From Metabacillus dongyingensis (GTDB taxonomy: Bacteria; Bacillota; Bacilli; Bacillales; Bacillaceae): a DNA stretch of 64,000 nt. Both the position numbers and the translations under genes were made by a program. Every line of letters starts with the position of its first letter. The first letter of the stretch is position 1. The stretch spans positions 4,466,001 through 4,530,000 of the forward strand of contig NZ_CP082944.1 in NCBI RefSeq assembly GCF_019933155.2, written 5' to 3'. The notes under the pieces are model-generated. The model searched no databases and was not told where the DNA came from. It saw only the letters and a program-made list of their open reading frames with translations. This document shows positions 19,404 through 27,270 of this stretch, one piece after another.

Positions 19404-20304
19404 GAAGCATTTCCTCCGTAAGCTCGATAAAGGAGTCTTCCAATGACTTATAGACAGGCTGGATGGAATAGACATCTATCTTTCCTTGCACGAGAATTTG
19501 GTTAATCTTTGGGATATCTTCTTTCTTAATGAATAGAGAGATGCCGTTATTGTATATGGATGCGGAGTATTCAGGCTTTAAAATTTGCAAAGCTCGTTCT
19601 CCCTCAGTTAGTTCAAACCGCACCTTAATGAGTTCATCTTTCTGACTTCCAATCTCATTTACTGCAGCGATTTGCCCCCTTCTAATAATGGCTGCTCTTG
19701 TACACAGCTCCTCTACTTCTTTGAGAAGATGAGAAGCAATGATAATGGAGACATTCTCTTTTTCGCAAAGATCTCTTAAATAGGTTCTAAGCTCCCTGAT
19801 GCCTGATGGATCTAGTCCGTTTGTCGGTTCATCCAGGATAAGCAGCTTAGGTTTATGTAAAATGGCCTGTGCAATTCCCAGGCGCTGTCTCATTCCAAGC
19901 GAGTACGTTTCCACTTTGTCGTGAATCGCGTCCTTCAAATGAACAAGACCGACAACGTCTTCAATCCGCTTTTTACTGATATCTCCATGCATATCAGCAA
20001 AGTGCGAAAGGTTCTGATAACCGGTCATAAATGGATAAAATTCCGGGTTTTCCACAATGGCTCCCGCATGTGAAATTGCTTTTTCAAATTCGCTGTGCAC
20101 AGAGTGCTGATTGATTCTGATTTCTCCGGAATCAATCTTAATAAGTCCAAGGATTGCCCTGATTAATGTCGTTTTTCCAGAACCATTGGGACCAAGCAGT
20201 CCGAATATTTCTCCTTCATATACGTCTAAGGAAATTTGATGCAGCAGCTGCTTTTGCCCAATCGACTTGTCCAAATTTTTCACGCTAAGAATGATCTTCT
20301 CCAT
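19387..20304 (-). CDS. ABC transporter ATP-binding protein (BcrA-like)
   Basis: A 305-residue ATPase. The Walker A motif is GPNGSGKTT near residue 38, the signature YSLGMRQRLGIAQ near 134, and Walker B LLILDEPTNGLDP near 157, with the switch His in IIASHLL. The C-terminal 80 residues are the variable extension of drug/peptide exporters. It is the first gene of the exporter pair. No regulator or two-component system is adjacent. Confidence 0.88.
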   Translation of the reverse strand: MEKIILSVKNLDKSIGQKQLLHQISLDVYEGEIFGLLGPNGSGKTTLIRAILGLIKIDSGEIRINQHSVHSEFEKAISHAGAIVENPEFYPFMTGYQNLSHFADMHGDISKKRIEDVVGLVHLKDAIHDKVETYSLGMRQRLGIAQAILHKPKLLILDEPTNGLDPSGIRELRTYLRDLCEKENVSIIIASHLLKEVEELCTRAAIIRRGQIAAVNEIGSQKDELIKVRFELTEGERALQILKPEYSASIYNNGISLFIKKEDIPKINQILVQGKIDVYSIQPVYKSLEDSFIELTEEMLHDEVN

Positions 20305-20380
20305 GAAGCATTCCTCCTCATATCAACAGTATATACCGGACTATGGAGATTCGGAAAGAAGGATAGCAGGGAACACAAAT

Positions 20381-20476
20381 AAGAAAAGCGCAAGCGACCG
20401 TTTAGCGCAGGCAGATAAGTCCGGGTTTGACTGATTTGTTCTGGCCGAAGAGCTGGGTAATAGGCACGACATCAAT
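20381..20476 (+). repeat. Dispersed A-repeat, copy 1
   Basis: It begins AAGAAAAGCGCAAGCG, contains GGCAGATAAG, and ends CGACATCAAT. The same start, middle and end occur in the copies at 24777 and 26972. Confidence 0.7.
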
Positions 20477-20798
20477 TCACAGTATTTTATCATTTCCTAT
20501 CTCCTGAAAAAAACTGCTGATATGAAACACTCAGGAAGTTTTCAGGGTAAATAGCATTGCTGATGAATTTTAAAAACTAAAAGGGAGCACACTTGGTCAT
20601 CGAAATGACATTAGCACGCTCCCTGTTCTAAACTTTATCTCAACTAAGCTCTTCTCTGTTTCGCTTTTAAGCGTTTATGCTTTTAAGCGATAAAGTAACT
20701 GTCTTAATAATATCTCTCTTTTTGTATAGCGTCAAGGTCTTTTTTATATTAATATCTACTGAAAAGAGACCCGCGCAAGCTTTGAGTCCCTTTAAGAG
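20477..20798. other. Non-coding region between exporter and lysozyme-like gene
   Basis: No gene is seen. It holds a nested hairpin at about 20583-20624 (GGGAGC...GCTCCC with inner GTCAT-CGAA-ATGAC, no clear U tract) and a direct repeat CTTTTAAGCG at about 20664-20690. A small RNA is conceivable but unsupported. Confidence 0.4.
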
Positions 20799-21434
20799 TT
20801 ACATTTGATCATTCTTTTTTGCAGATGCTGTTTCCGTCAGAGAATTCATGTTTTTCTGCACCTTCGTGCTGTAAGTAAAATCGCCATAGCAGTAAGGATA
20901 GCGGAAGTTCCCTTTATCTCCTCCGCAGTTGTAGATATCCGGCTGTTTTTTCACCTGTATCATCGAAAATTCTTTTGCAAGGTCCTCGCTGTGTTTTCCG
21001 CCATTTTTTACAATAAAGTCAATGTAGCCAGTTCCCATATTATAAGCTTGAACGACTGTCAGCTCGTCCACATTTCGTTCTTTTCCGTATTGTAAGCTTT
21101 TTTGAAAATATTTGACGCCCTGCTCAATGCTTTTAGCCGGGTCTTCTATGGTATTTCTCGGAAGCCCGGCAGATTCAGAGGCCTGCATTGGGTCTCCGCC
21201 CACTCCTTTACTCTCTTGCTGCATTAGCGCAAGAACAAGCGGCGTATATTCTTCAAGCTGGTACTCTGCGAGTTCCTTTGAAATGAGAGGCTCATACTTC
21301 TTCACATTTTCAAATGCATCACTTGGATAGAAAGCCGGCTGTTTTGTTTCTTCTGAATATAAGATGGTCAGAATAAAAAAACCAAAAAACACAACTAAAA
21401 GAAAACCAATACTATTTTTAAGGAATTTTATCAT
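20799..21434 (-). CDS. Lysozyme-like (SLT-fold) cell-wall hydrolase, membrane-anchored
   Basis: A 211-residue protein with an N-terminal membrane anchor (about residues 8-27) and an extracytoplasmic lysozyme-like domain. The likely catalytic glutamate is in LALMQQESKG (near 73); DPMQASESAG and VQAYNMGTGYI are family blocks of the lysozyme_like/CwlT-type N-acetylmuramidases. The C-terminus contains YNCGGDKGNFRYPYCYGDFTY with two cysteines. It is monocistronic. Confidence 0.78.
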   Translation of the reverse strand: MIKFLKNSIGFLLVVFFGFFILTILYSEETKQPAFYPSDAFENVKKYEPLISKELAEYQLEEYTPLVLALMQQESKGVGGDPMQASESAGLPRNTIEDPAKSIEQGVKYFQKSLQYGKERNVDELTVVQAYNMGTGYIDFIVKNGGKHSEDLAKEFSMIQVKKQPDIYNCGGDKGNFRYPYCYGDFTYSTKVQKNMNSLTETASAKKNDQM

Positions 21435-21671
21435 GTTTTATCTCCGTTTCCCTTTTCCCTTGTATCTATCATTATAATGATTCTAGCAATCTCATCAACA
21501 GAGAGCATGCTTCCATCTTCTAATCATCCTAAGAATAAGGTAGAATAGGAGGGAAAGATACGGTCTGCAGTCTTTCTATCCATAAGGCCAGAGACTTAGC
21601 TGAAACTTTTTTGAACTTACCTTCGTCTTAACTCTATGAAACTTCTTGAACATTAAAGTGAGGGATTATAC

Positions 21672-22109
21672 ATGTTTGAAATAAAACAAATTGAAGCAGA
21701 ACATACATACACCTTAAGACAAAAGGTACTTATGCCTGATCACTCTATCCAGGAATGCGGATATACCCGTGATAAAAAGAAAGAAACACTCCATATTGGC
21801 GCTTTTAAGGAAGAAACGCTAATTGGAACGGCATCTTTTTTCAAGGAAACACATGAAAAACTTAAGCAGAAAAATGGCTACCGTATGCGTGGACTTGCAA
21901 TTGACCCTGATCACCGCAATCAGCTCCGCGGGCAGACTTTGTTATTATTCGCTGAAAATAAACTGACCCAGCTGGATGCATCCATGCTTTGGTGCACAAC
22001 AAGCGTGAATAATGTTGAGTACTATCAGCACTTGGGATTCAAAGAAACGGATCACCGTTTTCACTTGCCTTCTAAAGGGCTTAATGTTTTGATGGTTAAA
22101 CCATTGTAG
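21672..22109 (+). CDS. GNAT family N-acetyltransferase
   Basis: A 145-residue GNAT protein. The start MFEIKQIEAEHTYTLRQKVL resembles small Bacillus acetyltransferases. The acetyl-CoA loop is degenerate (DPDHRNQLRGQTLL, about 99-112) and the C-terminal YYQHLGF motif is intact. GAGGGATT precedes ATG 21672. It is monocistronic with its own terminator. Confidence 0.78.
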   Translation: MFEIKQIEAEHTYTLRQKVLMPDHSIQECGYTRDKKKETLHIGAFKEETLIGTASFFKETHEKLKQKNGYRMRGLAIDPDHRNQLRGQTLLLFAENKLTQLDASMLWCTTSVNNVEYYQHLGFKETDHRFHLPSKGLNVLMVKPL

Positions 22110-22131
22110 AACCGCCTCTGGCGGTTTTTTT
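22110..22131 (+). terminator. Terminator after the GNAT gene
   Basis: AACCGCC-TCT-GGCGGTT followed by a T run; it starts right after the stop codon. Confidence 0.9.
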
Positions 22132-22337
22132 CATGTTGCGGGCCCGGCAGCTCAATTTTATCAAAGTTAACCTGGTTCGGAGAATTTCATTTTGCAAAGT
22201 GTATTTATTAGCGATATTCCGAGGATTAATTGCGGTCTTTAACGATATTTTGCCGAATCAGAAGTCTATTTAGATTTCGGCTATTTTTCATTTTAGCTAA
22301 ATAAGCGAATACAGCTCATTTAGCCATTTTATCTAAG

Positions 22338-22371
22338 AAAAAAGCCCGCAGCATTCTATCGCTGCAGGCTC
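22338..22371 (-). terminator. Terminator of the gntK/PFK-like unit
   Basis: On the minus strand, GCCTGCAGCG pairs with GCTGCGGGC around a short loop, followed by six T; it ends four bases before the PFK-like stop codon. Confidence 0.85.
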
Positions 22372-22374
22372 ACT

Positions 22375-23181
22375 TCATTTTACTTCTTTGTTTTCGATTG
22401 TCAGTTCTTTTGTATCATCCGCGTTTTTCAGCCACTCATATACTGCCTGAGAAAGATTTTTCTCAATAATCCGGTCAGCGGCAGTCGGACGTGAGCTCAT
22501 GCACTGAGATTCATCAAATAACAGTTCTTTAAAATCAAGGTCCATCTGCTGCTGCAGGAATGCTCCCAGCTGTTCCGGCTGTATGGATTCATTAATAATC
22601 AAGAAAGAGTAGGTCACTCCTTTTTGATCTTTCTCCCTTAAATAATCTGCAGCGTGCATCCACACAGATTCTCCTCCGGTAACAACAAGCCCATCAACAG
22701 CGGCAGCTGCATCGCGCATTAAATCAGAAAGGTCTTCTCCAGGGAGCTGAACACAGCACACTCTCTGCTTCATATATAAAAGAGAACTGATCGTGTCTTT
22801 TACTTTCAGCACATTTGTTACAACTTCATTCAAAGCTGTATCGTATCCTAAAGAGCGGTCAGATAAAATGGAAATTGGAAGAAAGAGCAATTTCACTTGT
22901 GCAAAAGACAGCACGTCAACAGCCTTCTTGCTTCCGCCAAATACAATCACTGCGTCATATGCTTCGATGGCTTTAATAAAACTTTCCTTATTCTTAATAA
23001 GTATTTTCTCAGATACAGAGCGAATCCGGTTTTCCAAAGCTTCTGCCTTCAGTTCTGATGAAGCCGTCTGCCATTCAAGTCCTTCTATTACGCTGTTCGT
23101 TTCAGAGGCGAACTTTGTTATGTCCTGGGTGATAGACTTCGTTTCATTTATTGTATCGATACCGAGAACTCCGATGCGCAT
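22375..23181 (-). CDS. Phosphofructokinase-like protein lacking catalytic residues
   Basis: A 268-residue protein that reads as a shortened PfkA paralogue. The MRIGVL start, LGYDTALNEVVTNV (near 111), KVKDT, RVCCVQLPGEDLSDL (near 140) and PTAADRIIEKNLSQAVYE (near 222) line up with PfkA blocks in the same order. The ATP loop GGD(A/S)PG is replaced by GIDTIN, GGDGS by GGSKKA, the catalytic TIDND by SILSDRS, and the substrate loop HxQRGG by ESQCMSS. It should therefore not phosphorylate fructose-6-phosphate. It follows gntK by 18 bases on the same strand and ends at a terminator, suggesting a regulatory or sugar-phosphate-sensing role in gluconate use (inference). Confidence 0.65.
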   Translation of the reverse strand: MRIGVLGIDTINETKSITQDITKFASETNSVIEGLEWQTASSELKAEALENRIRSVSEKILIKNKESFIKAIEAYDAVIVFGGSKKAVDVLSFAQVKLLFLPISILSDRSLGYDTALNEVVTNVLKVKDTISSLLYMKQRVCCVQLPGEDLSDLMRDAAAAVDGLVVTGGESVWMHAADYLREKDQKGVTYSFLIINESIQPEQLGAFLQQQMDLDFKELLFDESQCMSSRPTAADRIIEKNLSQAVYEWLKNADDTKELTIENKEVK

Positions 23182-23199
23182 GCAATCCCTCTTTCTTTT

Positions 23200-24732
23200 C
23201 TATATATGCTTTTGCTGAAAAGCCGCTATGCTTGCGTACTCCTCTTTCAGAAGTCGTGAAAGGCGAATATAGATTGGTGTTAATTCTTTATAAACCTCAA
23301 CATGTTCTGGGTTCGGCTTGTGGTGGTGGGTACCGCCGACCATATCTGATACTACATCAAGAGAATCAACATGTCCAAGTCCATATAAACCAAGAAGAGC
23401 AGCACCTAAGCAAGAACTCTCAAAGCTTTCTGGAACTGAAACCTCCTGATCAAAAATATCCGCCATCATTTGGCGCCATAATTCTGAACGAGCGAATCCG
23501 CCTGTAGCCTGAATACTTTTCGGCTCGCCGATCAGCTCTTCAAGTGCAAGCAGCACAGTATATAAGTTAAAAATAACGCCTTCTAATACAGAGCGTATCA
23601 TATGTTCTTTTTTATGGTGAAGTGAAAGCCCGAAGAAGGAGCCTCTCGCGTTTGCATCCCATAAAGGAGCACGTTCGCCGGCCAGATACGGATGAAAGAG
23701 CAAACCGTCAGAGCCTGGCTTTACAAGTGATGCAATCTCAGTCAGCACTTCGTATGGATCTTTGCCTAAACGCTTGGCTGTTTCCATTTCAGAAGAGCCT
23801 AATTGATCGCGCACCCATCTGAAGATCATTCCGCCATTATTAACAGGACCGCCGATTACCCATTTATCATCAGTCAGGGCATAGCAAAAGATACGTCCTT
23901 TTGGATCTGTCACCGGCTTGTCGGTAACTGTCCGAATCGCGCCGCTCGTACCGATTGTAACAGCAACAACGCCAGGCTGTATTGCATTCACTCCAAGATT
24001 TGATAAAACTCCGTCACTTGCGCCAACTACAAACGGAACCTCTGCAGGAATTCCCATTTCTGCTGCATAAACAGCATCTAGTCCCGTTAAAGAAAATGTT
24101 GTATTCACAGGTTCTGAAAGATGTTCTGCCGTAATTCCTGCAACTTCAAGCGCTTCTTTATCCCAATCTAATGACTCCAGGTTAAACAATCCTGTTGCTG
24201 AAGCAATTGAATAGTCGATGACAAAGCGCTTAAACAGCTTGTGGAAAACGTACTCTTTAATGGAAATAAATTTAAACGTTTTCAAAAATAAGTCTGTTTG
24301 TTCATTTCGGATCCACGTTATCTTAGACAGCGGGGACATCGGGTGAATAGGTGTCCCTGTACGTAAATAAATCTCATGGCCATTCAGTTCTTTTGCTATT
24401 TTTTCTGCCCACTTGGCACTGCGGTTATCTGCCCAAGTCATGCAATTTGAAAGAGGTGTCCCGTCCCGGTCAACAGCGATGACACTGTGCATCGCAGAAC
24501 TGAAAGACACGCACAGCAGATCAGCCGGGTCCACTTTGCTGATTACTTCCTTAATTGTTTTGATCACAGCTTGAAAGATCTCGTGCGGATTTTGTTCTGC
24601 TGTTTCAGGGTTTGGAGAATACAGCGGATACTCCACTCCAAATGTTGAAACGATTGTTCCGTCTGTTTTAAATAAAACGGATTTTGTGCTTGTTGTGCCA
24701 ATATCGACTCCGATAACAAATTTCTGATTCAA
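23200..24732 (-). CDS. gntK: Gluconokinase
   Basis: A 510-residue FGGY-family kinase phosphorylating gluconate to 6-phosphogluconate. The N-terminal phosphate motif IGVDIGTTSTKSVLF is near residue 8, GTSGAIR near 263, and the C-terminal FGGY signature region is near 395-440 (ATGGFARSELWRQMMADIF). Length and neighbours (gntP, a 6PGDH) support gluconate over xylulose or glycerol. It is probably cotranscribed with the downstream PFK-like gene. A-repeat copy 2 lies between it and the upstream 6PGDH gene. Confidence 0.9.
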   Translation of the reverse strand: MNQKFVIGVDIGTTSTKSVLFKTDGTIVSTFGVEYPLYSPNPETAEQNPHEIFQAVIKTIKEVISKVDPADLLCVSFSSAMHSVIAVDRDGTPLSNCMTWADNRSAKWAEKIAKELNGHEIYLRTGTPIHPMSPLSKITWIRNEQTDLFLKTFKFISIKEYVFHKLFKRFVIDYSIASATGLFNLESLDWDKEALEVAGITAEHLSEPVNTTFSLTGLDAVYAAEMGIPAEVPFVVGASDGVLSNLGVNAIQPGVVAVTIGTSGAIRTVTDKPVTDPKGRIFCYALTDDKWVIGGPVNNGGMIFRWVRDQLGSSEMETAKRLGKDPYEVLTEIASLVKPGSDGLLFHPYLAGERAPLWDANARGSFFGLSLHHKKEHMIRSVLEGVIFNLYTVLLALEELIGEPKSIQATGGFARSELWRQMMADIFDQEVSVPESFESSCLGAALLGLYGLGHVDSLDVVSDMVGGTHHHKPNPEHVEVYKELTPIYIRLSRLLKEEYASIAAFQQKHI

Positions 24733-24776
24733 GATGACTCCTCCTTACATTGCGCCAAAACCTCTAGTAGAAATAT

Positions 24777-24898
24777 AAAAGCGCAGACGCCTTGGTCAGC
24801 TCCGACAGTCAGATAAGGATCCGCCCGAAAAAGTCAGGTATTGAGTTTTTGGCGATCCATACTTACCGGGGAGTCAGGCGCCGCAGCTAGACGCAAAT
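24777..24898 (+). repeat. Dispersed A-repeat, copy 2
   Basis: AAAAGCGCAGACGCC at the start, CAGCTCCGACAGTCAGATAAG inside (21-base block shared with copy 4 in near-identical form), and GCAGCTAGACGC at the end. It lies in the gap between the 6PGDH gene and gntK. Confidence 0.75.
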
Positions 24899-24951
24899 TA
24901 AATTAATTTAATAAGCAAGAACTATTCATGATTAAAATTTTCTAAACAACG

Positions 24952-24982
24952 AAAAAGAAGATGCTTGTTACTAAGCCTCTTC
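24952..24982 (-). terminator. Terminator of the 6PGDH gene
   Basis: On the minus strand, GAAGAGGCTT pairs with AAGCATCTTC (one mismatch), then TTTTT. It suggests the 6PGDH gene and gntK are at least partly separate units. Confidence 0.7.
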
Positions 24983-25008
24983 CCTTCTCTTTTTAATGCC
25001 TAAACGTG

Positions 25009-25908
25009 TTAGTCTTTATTGACAACAGCATGTCCGCCAAACTCATTGCGCAGCGCTGCCACTACTTTTCCGGAGAAAGTATCTTCTTCCAGCGAGCGGT
25101 ATCTCATCATTAAGGATAAAGCGATAATCGGCGTAGCAGTCTGAAGGTCTAATGCTTCTTCAACTGTCCATTTCCCTTCGCCGGATGAATGCATAACTCC
25201 CTTGATGCCATCTAATCTTGAGTCTTTTGAAAATGCATTTTGAGACAGCTCCATTAACCATGATCGAATAACAGAACCGTTGTTCCACACTCGTGCTACC
25301 TGCTCATAATCAAAGTCAAATTGACTCTTCTCGAGCACTTCAAAGCCTTCTGCAATAGATTGCATCATTCCGTATTCAATGCCGTTATGAACCATTTTCA
25401 AGTAGTGTCCGCTTCCTATAGCGCCGGCATATAAATAGCCATTTTCAACACAGATATCTTTAAACAGAGGTTCGATTGAAGCAAACACTTCTTTTTCTCC
25501 GCCGATCATAGTGCAGGCTCCATTTCTTGCGCCTTCCATTCCTCCGCTTGTTCCTACATCAAAGAAATGAATGCCAAGTTCCTTTAATTCGTTTCCGCGG
25601 CGAATGGATTCCTTGTAATTTGAGTTTCCGCCGTCGATCACGATATCTCCAGGCGCAAGAAGATCTTTTAATTCAGATAGCACGTTTTCTGTAATAACGC
25701 CTGCAGGCACCATCATCCAAACCGTTCTTGGAGATGGAAGTTTAGAAACTAGATCTTCAATTGAAGATGAGCCTGCCGCACCCATATTAGCAATTTTATT
25801 TACAGCATCTGAATCGATGTCAAATGCAATAACCTCATGTTTATGATCTATTAAATTAAGTGAAAGATTATAACCCATTTTCCCTAAACCGATTAAACCT
25901 ACTTGCAT
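25009..25908 (-). CDS. gnd: 6-phosphogluconate dehydrogenase, decarboxylating (short form)
   Basis: A 299-residue enzyme of the short NAD-preferring 6PGDH class (YqeC/GndA-like) rather than the 470-residue form. The nucleotide motif GLIGLGKMGYN is at the N-terminus, VIDGGNSNYKES near 92, the signature VGTSGGMEGARNGACTM near 117, and the catalytic lysine region GSGHYLKMVHNGIEYGMMQ near 165. It oxidises 6-phosphogluconate to ribulose-5-phosphate and CO2. It is divergent from the RpiR regulator. Confidence 0.92.
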   Translation of the reverse strand: MQVGLIGLGKMGYNLSLNLIDHKHEVIAFDIDSDAVNKIANMGAAGSSSIEDLVSKLPSPRTVWMMVPAGVITENVLSELKDLLAPGDIVIDGGNSNYKESIRRGNELKELGIHFFDVGTSGGMEGARNGACTMIGGEKEVFASIEPLFKDICVENGYLYAGAIGSGHYLKMVHNGIEYGMMQSIAEGFEVLEKSQFDFDYEQVARVWNNGSVIRSWLMELSQNAFSKDSRLDGIKGVMHSSGEGKWTVEEALDLQTATPIIALSLMMRYRSLEEDTFSGKVVAALRNEFGGHAVVNKD

Positions 25909-25948
25909 GTTTTAAAACTCCTTTATATCTTGTTTTTGTCCTATTCCT

Positions 25949-25985
25949 ATTATACGAAAATTTTTTTCTTCTGCAATCGTTTTCA
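25949..25985 (-). promoter_or_regulatory. Promoter of gnd with an overlapping cre-like site
   Basis: On the minus strand, TTGCAG (25971-25976), 16 bp and TATAAT (25949-25954). TGAAAACGATTGCA (25972-25985, minus strand) fits the CcpA cre consensus TGWNANCGNTNWCA with one mismatch and covers the -35 box, so catabolite repression is likely. Confidence 0.6.
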
Positions 25986-26055
25986 AGAAATTTTTTTTCA
26001 TATTCTTTTTGTGCTATACTTTTTTCGAAGGATAAAAAGTATTAAGAATTCAGTA

Positions 26056-26101
26056 TTCATGTCTAGCTGCAGCGCCTGACCATGGCGCTTGGGCTTTTCT
26101 T
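26056..26101 (-). repeat. Dispersed A-repeat, copy 3 (internally deleted, inverted)
   Basis: Read on the minus strand it starts AAGAAAAGCCCAAGCGCC and ends GCAGCTAGACATGAAT, the same ends as the full copies, but only about 46 bp lie between. GGCGC/GCGCC pairs make it a hairpin just upstream of the RpiR gene. Confidence 0.65.
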
Positions 26102-26127
26102 AGTAAATGTAAGCGAGGTCATATTCT

Positions 26128-26973
26128 ATGGGGCAAAACTGTTTAGGAAGTATTCGTTCTCATTATGCAAGGTTAAGTGAAAAAGAAAAAAAGATTGCTA
26201 ATTATATTTTGGAGAACCCGAAAGAAATTATTCATAGCACGATTAATGAAGTAGCCGATAATCTTGGCGTTGCAGAAGCGACTGTTTTCCGTTTTTGTAA
26301 GCGCATAGATTTTAAAGGATACCAGGCCATGAAAATTGCGCTTGCCTCTGAAATCATGAGTCCGATCCAGCAAATCCTTGAGGAAATTAATGAAAATGAC
26401 AATGAAAAGGCTGTAGCTGAAAAAGTTTTTCATTCGAATATCAGAACACTCGAAAACACACTTCAGATATTGGATTTTACTTCCATAAAAAAAGCTGCCG
26501 GCATTCTCACAAACGCCAATCACGTTAATTTTTATGGAACGGGAGGGTCGGCCATCATAGCTATGGATGCCTATCATAAGTTTATACGTACTGGCATTTC
26601 GGCCTATGCGTTCATCGATTCGCACTTTCAGCTGATGTCGGCTTCCCAGCTGACAAACCGTGATGTTGCTGTCGTTATTTCTCACTCAGGAACGAACAAA
26701 GACACAATTAAGGTGATGAATACGGCTAAAAAAAATGGGGCAAAAACCATTGGCATTACTGGATTTCCAAAATCACCGATCGGTCAAAATGCAGATGTCA
26801 CTCTCTTTACTAGCTCTGAGGAAACAGAATACCGGTCAGAAGCGCTCGCTTCAAGAATTGGCCAGCTCAGTCTGATTGATGCTCTTTATGTAAACATGAT
26901 GATTTCAAACAAAGATGAAGCAAAAAAATCATTGGAAAAAGTTCGTGACGCAATTTCGGAAACACGCGTATAA
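26128..26973 (+). CDS. MurR/RpiR family transcriptional regulator
   Basis: A 281-residue regulator. The N-terminal HTH_6 domain (about 1-77) carries LSEKEKKIANYILENPKEI and ATVFRFCKRIDFKGYQ; the C-terminal SIS domain (about 125-250) carries FYGTGGSAIIA and VVISHSGTNKDTI, the sugar-phosphate binding loops. By position between gnd and gntP it is the probable gluconate regulator, replacing the GntR found in B. subtilis, with 6-phosphogluconate or a relative as likely ligand (inference). GCGAGGTC precedes ATG 26128. Its stop codon overlaps A-repeat copy 4. Confidence 0.88.
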   Translation: MGQNCLGSIRSHYARLSEKEKKIANYILENPKEIIHSTINEVADNLGVAEATVFRFCKRIDFKGYQAMKIALASEIMSPIQQILEEINENDNEKAVAEKVFHSNIRTLENTLQILDFTSIKKAAGILTNANHVNFYGTGGSAIIAMDAYHKFIRTGISAYAFIDSHFQLMSASQLTNRDVAVVISHSGTNKDTIKVMNTAKKNGAKTIGITGFPKSPIGQNADVTLFTSSEETEYRSEALASRIGQLSLIDALYVNMMISNKDEAKKSLEKVRDAISETRV

Positions 26974-27097
26974 GAAAAGCGGAAGCGCCTTAATCAGCTC
27001 CGAAAGGCAGATAAGAATCCGTCGGAAAAGTCCTGATTAGACTTTTTTTGCGGAGCAGCTCTGACCAAAGAGTCAGACACTGGAGCTAGACATCAAT
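26972..27097 (+). repeat. Dispersed A-repeat, copy 4
   Basis: AAGAAAAGCGGAAGCGCC, then CAGCTCCGAAAGGCAGATAAG-like sequence, ending GGAGCTAGACATCAAT. It begins within the stop codon of the RpiR gene. Confidence 0.8.
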
Positions 27098-27185
27098 GTA
27101 TATATTTACTCCTATAATTTAACAAGAGAGCCTCGGTTCTCTTTTTTTCCGGCTTTGAAAAATAAAATATTTTTTCATAAATGTA

Positions 27186-27214
27186 TTGATTTTAAAAAAT
27201 ATTTTTCATATAAT
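27186..27214 (+). promoter_or_regulatory. Sigma-A promoter of gntP
   Basis: TTGATT (27186-27191), a 17-bp spacer and TATAAT (27209-27214). Confidence 0.8.
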
Positions 27215-27227
27215 CGGAATCACTAGT

Positions 27228-27241
27228 TGAAAGTGCTTTCA
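27228..27241. promoter_or_regulatory. CcpA cre-like operator of gntP
   Basis: TGAAAGTGCTTTCA is palindromic except at the centre and differs from the ideal cre (TGAAAGCGCTTTCA) by one base. It lies about 13 bp after the -10 box, a repressing position. Confidence 0.75.
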
Positions 27242-27270
27242 AATTCTTTAAACAAGAAAGGATTTTATAA

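Noticed and set aside
20583..20624. tRNA- or small-RNA-like hairpin
   Set aside because: No cloverleaf, no CCA end, no promoter or U tract; kept only as part of the non-coding region note.
23200..24732. Xylulokinase
   Set aside because: Same FGGY family, but the linked 6PGDH and GntP permease argue for gluconokinase.
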